From contig NZ_CP014136.1 of the NCBI RefSeq assembly GCF_002291425.1, positions 1,364,001-1,428,000 on the forward strand: a stretch of 64,000 bases of DNA, written 5' to 3'. The position numbers and the translations under genes were made by a program. Below are positions 58,772 to 64,000 of this stretch, in pieces; the stretch's first letter is position 1; each line of letters begins with the position of its first letter. Source of the stretch: Gibbsiella quercinecans. GTDB lineage: Bacteria > Pseudomonadota > Gammaproteobacteria > Enterobacterales > Enterobacteriaceae. The notes beneath the pieces are model-generated. The model was given only the letters and a program-made list of their open reading frames with translations, did no database searches and had not been told where the DNA came from.

Positions 58772-59087
58772 AAATATGTCGTAACCAAATTTATTTAAAA
58801 AGAATCGCCCTAATTATTTTCATCCACAAACGCCAGCAAAAAAATAAAAATAAATACACCTTTTAACTACATTTATTTTACATTAAATATACTTCCGTTT
58901 TTGTTTAAAACATAGTCGGTAAAGCGTATAGTCGCCCATAACCGTTGCTTTTCCTGAACATACGGCCAGAGTATGGCAATGCACTACGGCAACACATTGT
59001 TGCTATTGGTAATTGTCACTCAACAGTAACATCTGTGACACCCTTAACAGAAAGTGTCAACAAGGCACTGACACTCCTTGAAGCGTG
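58772..59087. other. AT-rich regulatory region upstream of cyoABCDE
   Basis: No gene seen. In E. coli this region takes oxygen and iron regulators (ArcA, FNR, Fur). Here I see AT-rich tracts but did not identify a clear site for any of them. Confidence 0.4.
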
Positions 59088-59116
59088 TTTACAGTGTTGC
59101 AACCTTCCCGTAAAAT
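59088..59116 (+). promoter_or_regulatory. Sigma-70 promoter of cyoABCDE
   Basis: TTTACA (59088-59093), exactly 17 bases, TAAAAT (59111-59116), 50 bases before the cyoA ATG. A strong consensus-like promoter. Confidence 0.82.
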
Positions 59117-59165
59117 GCCCGCACACATGAAACGACAATAGAGCCTTTGTAATTGAGGTCGTTAG

Positions 59166-60125
59166 ATGAGACTTAAGAAATACAATAAAAGTATTGGGAT
59201 GCTGTCATTAATTGCATCCACTGTATTGCTCAGTGGCTGTGATACCGTGCTGATGAATCCCAAGGGAGCAATAGGCGTTGAACAACGGACACTGATACTC
59301 ACTGCGATCGCGCTGATGCTGATCGTGGTGATACCAGTTATCTTTATGGCGTTTGCCTTTGCCTGGAAGTATCGTTCCTCCAACAAAGACGCCAAATACA
59401 GTCCGAACTGGTCACACTCCAACAAGATTGAAGCTGTCGTCTGGACCATTCCTATCATTATCATCGCTATCCTGGGCACCATCACCTGGAAAACGACCCA
59501 CGCGCTGGATCCGTTCAAGCCGATTGTCTCCGACAAAAAGCCGATGACGATCGAAGTGGTGTCGCTTGACTGGAAATGGCTGTTCATCTACCCAGAACAA
59601 GGGATTGCGACCGTTAATGAACTGGCTTTCCCGAAAGACGTTCCCGTCGAATTCAAGATCACCTCTAACTCGGTAATGAACTCGTTCTTTATTCCTCAGT
59701 TAGGTGGGCAAATTTATGCGATGGCCGGGATGCAGACCAAACTGCACCTGATCGGCAATGAAGCAGGCGAATACAAAGGTATTTCCAGCAGCTTCAGCGG
59801 CCGCGGGTTCTCCGGCATGAAATTCACCGCGATTGTCACCCCAACCGAAGGCGACTTCGACCAGTGGGTAGCCAAGGTGAAAGAATCGTCTAACAACCTT
59901 AATACCACCGACGACTTTAACAAACTGGCAGAGCCGAGTGAAAACAACCCGGTTGAGTACTTCTCCAGTGTCAAACCGAATTTGTTCAAAGAAACTATTG
60001 CCAAATTCATGGGCGACATGCACATGCACCACGGCGCACCGGCAGAAGCCAACGCGCATGCAGGTATGGACATGAGCCAGGGTATGGACATGGGTGAACA
60101 CGCTCACGCCGGAGCCGAGGAATAA
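59166..60125 (+). CDS. cyoA: CyoA, cytochrome bo3 ubiquinol oxidase subunit II
   Basis: Lipoprotein subunit with lipobox LSGC (Cys25), two membrane helices (about 45-65 and 88-110) and a periplasmic cupredoxin-like domain lacking the CuA ligands, as in quinol oxidases. 319 residues (E. coli 315). The C-terminus from about residue 290 is rich in His and Met ([19 protein letters not shown]). GAGG lies 7 bases before the ATG. First gene of the cyo operon. Confidence 0.97.
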   Translation: MRLKKYNKSIGMLSLIASTVLLSGCDTVLMNPKGAIGVEQRTLILTAIALMLIVVIPVIFMAFAFAWKYRSSNKDAKYSPNWSHSNKIEAVVWTIPIIIIAILGTITWKTTHALDPFKPIVSDKKPMTIEVVSLDWKWLFIYPEQGIATVNELAFPKDVPVEFKITSNSVMNSFFIPQLGGQIYAMAGMQTKLHLIGNEAGEYKGISSSFSGRGFSGMKFTAIVTPTEGDFDQWVAKVKESSNNLNTTDDFNKLAEPSENNPVEYFSSVKPNLFKETIAKFMGDMHMHHGAPAEANAHAGMDMSQGMDMGEHAHAGAEE

Positions 60126-60129
60126 TCTG

Positions 60130-62121
60130 ATGTTGGGAAAATTAACACTTGATGCGGTTCCGTACCATGAGCCGATCATCATGGTCACCGTTGCTGCAAT
60201 TGTGGTTGGAGGCCTGGCACTGCTGGCGCTGATAACATATTTCGGCAAATGGAAGTGGTTGTGGAGCGAATGGCTGACCTCCGTTGACCATAAACGAATT
60301 GGTATCATGTACATCATCGTTGCGATGGTGATGCTGCTGCGTGGTTTTGCCGACGCCATCATGATGCGTAGCCAGCAGGCGCTAGCCTCTGCCGGTGAAG
60401 CAGGCTTCCTGCCGCCTCACCACTACGATCAGATTTTCACCGCTCACGGTGTCATCATGATCTTCTTCATGGCGATGCCGTTTGTGGTCGGCCTGATGAA
60501 CATCGTGGTGCCGCTGCAGATTGGCGCGCGTGACGTTGCCTTCCCGTTCCTGAACTCCCTGAGCTTCTGGTTCTTTGTCGTCGGCGTGGTGCTGATTAAC
60601 CTCTCCTTAGGGGTGGGTGAATTCGCTCAAACTGGCTGGCTGGCCTATCCGCCGCTGTCGGGCAAGGAGTACAGCCCCGGCGTCGGGGTTGATTACTGGA
60701 TATGGAGCTTGCAGATCTCCGGCCTTGGCACCTTGCTGACCGGTGTGAACTTCTTCGCAACCATCATGAAAATGCGCGCGCCTGGCATGCCAATGATGAA
60801 AATGCCGGTGTTCACCTGGGCTTCGCTGTGCACAAACGTGCTGATTATCGTTTCGTTCCCTATTCTGACCGTTACCGTGGCGTTGCTGACCCTGGATCGC
60901 TATCTGGGCACCCATTTCTTCACCAATGATATGGGTGGCAACATGATGATGTACATCAACCTGGTTTGGGCCTGGGGCCACCCGGAAGTGTACATTCTGG
61001 TGCTGCCGGTCTTCGGTGTGTTCTCTGAAGTAACCGCCACCTTCTCGCAGAAACGCTTGTTCGGCTATACCTCTTTGGTATGGGCAACCATTGCGATTAC
61101 CGTTCTGTCATTTATCGTATGGCTGCACCACTTCTTCACCATGGGTTCCGGGGCGAACGTTAACGCCTTCTTCGGTATCGCCACGATGATCATTTCTATC
61201 CCGACCGGGGTGAAAATCTTCAACTGGCTGTTCACCATGTATCAGGGCCGCATTCAGTTCAACTCCGCCATGCTGTGGACCGTTGGCTTCATCATCACCT
61301 TCTCCATCGGTGGGATGACCGGCGTGCTGCTGGCCGTGCCGGGCGCAAACTTCGTGCTGCACAATAGCCTGTTCCTGATTGCGCACTTCCACAACGTTAT
61401 CATCGGTGGCGTGGTGTTCGGCTGCTTCGCCGGCCTGACCTACTGGTTCCCGAAATCCTTCGGCTTCACGCTGAACGAAACCTGGGGCAAACGCGCATTC
61501 TGGTTCTGGATCATCGGGTTCTTCGTTGCCTTCATGCCGCTGTACGCGCTGGGCTTCATGGGGATGACCCGCCGTATCAGCCAGAACATCAACCCTGAGT
61601 TCCATCCGTTGCTGATGGTGGCTGCGGGCGGTGCGGCGCTGATTGCCTGCGGTATCCTGTGCCAGCTGATTCAGATCTTCGTCAGTATCCGCGATCGCAA
61701 TCAGAACCGCGATCTGACCGGTGACCCGTGGGGCGGCCGTACGCTGGAATGGTCTACCTCTTCACCACCGCCGTTCTACAACTTTGCCATCACCCCGGAA
61801 ATTCACGATCGTGACGCATTCTGGGACATGAAAGAAAAAGGCGAAGCGTATAAGAAACCGGCGAAATACGAACAGATCCATATGCCTAAGAACACCGGCG
61901 CCGGCGTGATCATCGCCTTCTTCAGCCTGGTATTCGGTTTCGCGATGATCTGGGAAATCTGGTGGATGGCGATCATCGGCTTCATCGGCATGATCGTGGT
62001 CTGGATTGCCAAGAGCTTCGATCAAGATGTTGATTACTATGTGCCTGTTGCCGAAATTGAGCGCATTGAGAACCAACACTATGAACAAATCAGCAAAGCA
62101 GGCGTGAAACATGTCAACTGA
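60130..62121 (+). CDS. cyoB: CyoB, cytochrome bo3 oxidase subunit I
   Basis: Catalytic proton-pumping subunit holding heme b, heme o3 and CuB. The ATG at 60130 ([15 protein letters not shown]) gives 663 residues, the E. coli number; upstream in-frame codons overlap cyoA and are not needed. Heme ligand H106 (TAHGVIM) is at the E. coli position. CuB ligands lie in WGHPEVYI (H284) and WLHHFFT (H333/H334), and heme ligands in IAHFHN (H419/H421). It starts 4 bases after cyoA and overlaps cyoC by 11 bases. Confidence 0.98.
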   Translation: MLGKLTLDAVPYHEPIIMVTVAAIVVGGLALLALITYFGKWKWLWSEWLTSVDHKRIGIMYIIVAMVMLLRGFADAIMMRSQQALASAGEAGFLPPHHYDQIFTAHGVIMIFFMAMPFVVGLMNIVVPLQIGARDVAFPFLNSLSFWFFVVGVVLINLSLGVGEFAQTGWLAYPPLSGKEYSPGVGVDYWIWSLQISGLGTLLTGVNFFATIMKMRAPGMPMMKMPVFTWASLCTNVLIIVSFPILTVTVALLTLDRYLGTHFFTNDMGGNMMMYINLVWAWGHPEVYILVLPVFGVFSEVTATFSQKRLFGYTSLVWATIAITVLSFIVWLHHFFTMGSGANVNAFFGIATMIISIPTGVKIFNWLFTMYQGRIQFNSAMLWTVGFIITFSIGGMTGVLLAVPGANFVLHNSLFLIAHFHNVIIGGVVFGCFAGLTYWFPKSFGFTLNETWGKRAFWFWIIGFFVAFMPLYALGFMGMTRRISQNINPEFHPLLMVAAGGAALIACGILCQLIQIFVSIRDRNQNRDLTGDPWGGRTLEWSTSSPPPFYNFAITPEIHDRDAFWDMKEKGEAYKKPAKYEQIHMPKNTGAGVIIAFFSLVFGFAMIWEIWWMAIIGFIGMIVVWIAKSFDQDVDYYVPVAEIERIENQHYEQISKAGVKHVN

Positions 62122-62725
62122 TACTCTGACTAACCATAACGCAGCCCATGCAGAGCATGGGCACCATGAGGCGGGAGAGACCAAAGTCTTCGGATTTTGG
62201 ATCTACCTGATGAGCGACTGTATTTTGTTTGCGAGCTTGTTCGCAACTTATGCAGTGCTGGTTAATGGGACCGCAGGCGGCCCCTCCGGCAAGGATATTT
62301 TCGATCTGAAGTTTGTGCTGGTCGAAACCTTCCTGCTGTTGTTTAGCTCCATTACCTACGGCATGGCGATGATTGCCATGAACAACGGTAAAGTGAGCGG
62401 CGTTAACCTCTGGCTGTTCCTGACCTTCCTATTCGGCCTGGGCTTTATCGGTATGGAAATCTATGAATTCCATCACCTGATTACCGAAGGCTTTGGCCCG
62501 GATCGCAGTGCATTTCTGTCCAGCTTCTTTGCGCTGGTGGGGACTCACGGGATTCACGTTGCTTCCGGCCTGATTTGGATCGTTGTGATGATGCTGCAGG
62601 TGGGCAAACGCGGCCTGACCAGCACCAACAAAACCCGCCTGATGTGCCTGAGCCTGTTCTGGCACTTCCTGGACGTGGTGTGGATCTGCGTATTTACCGT
62701 TGTTTACCTGCTGGGGGTTATGTAA
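62111..62725 (+). CDS. cyoC: CyoC, cytochrome bo3 oxidase subunit III
   Basis: Five-helix membrane subunit that stabilises subunit I. 204 residues, as in E. coli. A His-rich cytoplasmic start ([15 protein letters not shown]) precedes [20 protein letters not shown]. The conserved [14 protein letters not shown] lies near residue 143 and [14 protein letters not shown] near the end. Its start lies inside cyoB, and its TAA shares one base with the cyoD ATG. Confidence 0.97.
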   Translation: MSTDTLTNHNAAHAEHGHHEAGETKVFGFWIYLMSDCILFASLFATYAVLVNGTAGGPSGKDIFDLKFVLVETFLLLFSSITYGMAMIAMNNGKVSGVNLWLFLTFLFGLGFIGMEIYEFHHLITEGFGPDRSAFLSSFFALVGTHGIHVASGLIWIVVMMLQVGKRGLTSTNKTRLMCLSLFWHFLDVVWICVFTVVYLLGVM

Positions 62726-63063
62726 TGAGCCATTCATCCCATGAAACCTCTCACGGCGGCGCAAGCCACGGCAGCGTCAAGTCTTACCTGATCGGCTTTA
62801 TTCTGTCGATCATCCTGACGGTGATTCCGTTTGCGATGGTAATGAACGGCGCAGCCTCTCATTCCACTATTCTGGCGGTTGTTGTCGGCATGGCAGTAAT
62901 TCAGGTGATTGTTCACCTGGTTTACTTCCTGCACATGAATACCTCATCGGAAGAGCGCTGGAACCTGGTGGCATTGCTGTTTACCGCTATGATCATCGGT
63001 ATTGTTGTGGTGGGTTCACTCTGGATTATGTACAACCTCAACGTCAATATGATGGTCAGTTAA
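62725..63063 (+). CDS. cyoD: CyoD, cytochrome bo3 oxidase subunit IV
   Basis: Small three-helix membrane subunit needed for assembly of the CuB site. The ATG at 62725 ([20 protein letters not shown]) overlaps the cyoC stop by one base (TAATG), giving 112 residues (E. coli 109). Hydrophobic segments at about 20-40, 48-70 and 82-105. A longer frame reaching back into cyoC is not used. Confidence 0.96.
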   Translation: MSHSSHETSHGGASHGSVKSYLIGFILSIILTVIPFAMVMNGAASHSTILAVVVGMAVIQVIVHLVYFLHMNTSSEERWNLVALLFTAMIIGIVVVGSLWIMYNLNVNMMVS

Positions 63064-63077
63064 GAGCCGAGCCGCAC

Positions 63078-63971
63078 GTGATGATTAAGCAATACCTGCA
63101 AGTAACGAAACCAGGAATTATTTTCGGCAATTTAATTTCTGTCGTCGGGGGATTTCTGCTCGCGTCCAAAGGGAGCATCGACTATCCCCTGTTTCTCGCC
63201 ACCCTGGTCGGGGTTTCGCTGGTGGTCGCATCGGGTTGTGTCTTCAACAACTATATCGATCGCGACATCGACAAAAAAATGGAGAGAACGAAGAATCGGG
63301 TGCTGGTAAAAGGCCTGATCGCGCCGAGTGCCAGCCTGGTTTACGCTACCGTCCTGGGTATTGCCGGCTTTATCCTGCTGTATACCGCGGCCAATCCGCT
63401 GGCCATGTGGCTGGCGGTGATGGGCTTTGTGGTTTATGTCGGCCTTTATAGCCTGTATATGAAACGCCACTCGGTCTACGGCACGCTGATCGGCAGCCTG
63501 TCCGGCGCTGCGCCGCCGGTGATCGGCTACTGCGCCGTCACCAACGAGTTCGACGCCGGGGCGCTTATCCTGCTGGCGATTTTCAGCCTGTGGCAGATGC
63601 CGCATTCCTATGCGATTGCCATTTTCCGCTTCAAGGATTACCAGGCTGCCAATATCCCGGTGTTGCCGGTGGTGAAAGGCATTTCCGTCGCCAAGAACCA
63701 CATCACGGTCTACATACTGGCGTTTATGATCGCCACGCTGATGCTGGCCCTGAGCGGTTATGCCGGCTACAAATACCTGATTGTCGCCGCGGCAGTGAGC
63801 GTATGGTGGCTCGGTATGGCGTTGCGCGGCTATAAAGCTGAAAACGACAGTATCTGGGCGCGCAAGCTGTTTGTGTTTTCGATCGTCGCCATCACCTCCC
63901 TGAGCGTGATGATGTCAATCGACTTCAGCGCCAGCACGGCGCAGGAAGCCCTGCTGACCTATGTGTGGTAA
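63078..63971 (+). CDS. cyoE: CyoE, heme O synthase (protoheme farnesyltransferase)
   Basis: Membrane enzyme that adds a farnesyl group to heme B to make the heme O used by CyoB. About 297 residues (E. coli 296). The prenyltransferase motif [18 protein letters not shown] lies near residues 57-74, a second conserved region is [13 protein letters not shown], and there are about nine membrane helices. The frame opens with GTG at 63078 followed by ATG at 63081; either can be the start. Last gene of the operon and complete in the window; 29 bases follow with nothing assigned. Confidence 0.96.
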   Translation: MMIKQYLQVTKPGIIFGNLISVVGGFLLASKGSIDYPLFLATLVGVSLVVASGCVFNNYIDRDIDKKMERTKNRVLVKGLIAPSASLVYATVLGIAGFILLYTAANPLAMWLAVMGFVVYVGLYSLYMKRHSVYGTLIGSLSGAAPPVIGYCAVTNEFDAGALILLAIFSLWQMPHSYAIAIFRFKDYQAANIPVLPVVKGISVAKNHITVYILAFMIATLMLALSGYAGYKYLIVAAAVSVWWLGMALRGYKAENDSIWARKLFVFSIVAITSLSVMMSIDFSASTAQEALLTYVW

Positions 63972-64000
63972 GCCGTAAACACCGCCGTATTGCATGGGCC

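Overview
The window is a chromosomal core segment of a gammaproteobacterium in the order Enterobacterales. Gene content and order match the E. coli region around minutes 10-11 (ybaK-ushA-fsr-ybaL-gsk-hemH-adk-htpG-recR-ybaB-dnaX-apt-ybaN-priC-ybaM-mscK-acrRAB ... tomB-hha ... ffs-atl-ybaY-tesB-amtB-glnK-mdlBA-decR-cof-ybaE-queC-fadM-ybaV-ppiD-hupB-lon-clpXP-tig-bolA-yajG-ampG-cyoABCDE). High-GC codon use and several family details (Yersinia/Serratia-like Hha and TomB, a cdsH gene, type B ribosomal proteins beside acrB) suggest Yersiniaceae, most likely Serratia or a close relative. This is a judgement from the reading, not from a search.

Layout. 1-8.9 kb: end of ybaK, periplasmic nucleotidase ushA, fosmidomycin exporter fsr, antiporter ybaL, a MITE-like inverted repeat, gsk, hemH and a glycerate kinase. 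9.0-9.7 kb: an IS200 copy. 9.8-17.7 kb: adk, htpG, and the recR-ybaB-dnaX replication/repair group with the dnaX frameshift signal intact, then apt, ybaN, priC and ybaM. 17.7-26.4 kb: mscK and the acrR/acrAB efflux locus with its operator. 26.5-29.7 kb: a zinc-limitation island, in which Zur-box-controlled zinc-free ribosomal proteins L31B/L36B face a Zur-box-controlled zinc/metal ABC transporter operon with a tiny membrane ORF in front. 29.9-31.6 kb: an AT-rich stretch with an unknown gene, tomB-hha and possible remains of an acetyltransferase gene. 31.6-45.8 kb: 4.5S RNA, atl, ybaY, tesB, nitrogen-controlled glnK-amtB, the mdlAB exporter, the decR/cdsH cysteine detoxification pair, cof, ybaE, queC, fadM and ybaV. 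45.9-56.3 kb: the protein-quality-control block ppiD, hupB, lon, clpX, clpP, a second identical IS200, tig and bolA. 56.6-64 kb: yajG, ampG and the cytochrome bo3 oxidase operon cyoABCDE.

How it works together. Heat-shock (sigma-32) promoters can be read upstream of htpG, lon and clpP. A sigma-54 promoter and an NtrC site precede glnK-amtB. Zur boxes link ribosomal zinc sparing to metal uptake. AcrR, DecR and Zur are the visible local regulatory circuits.

I found no clear new biological system. The points most worth checking are a palindromic element inserted in the lon leader, the two identical IS200 copies each placed exactly at the end of a terminator, the Zur-controlled island with its 37-residue ORF, and the unknown gene ahead of tomB-hha.
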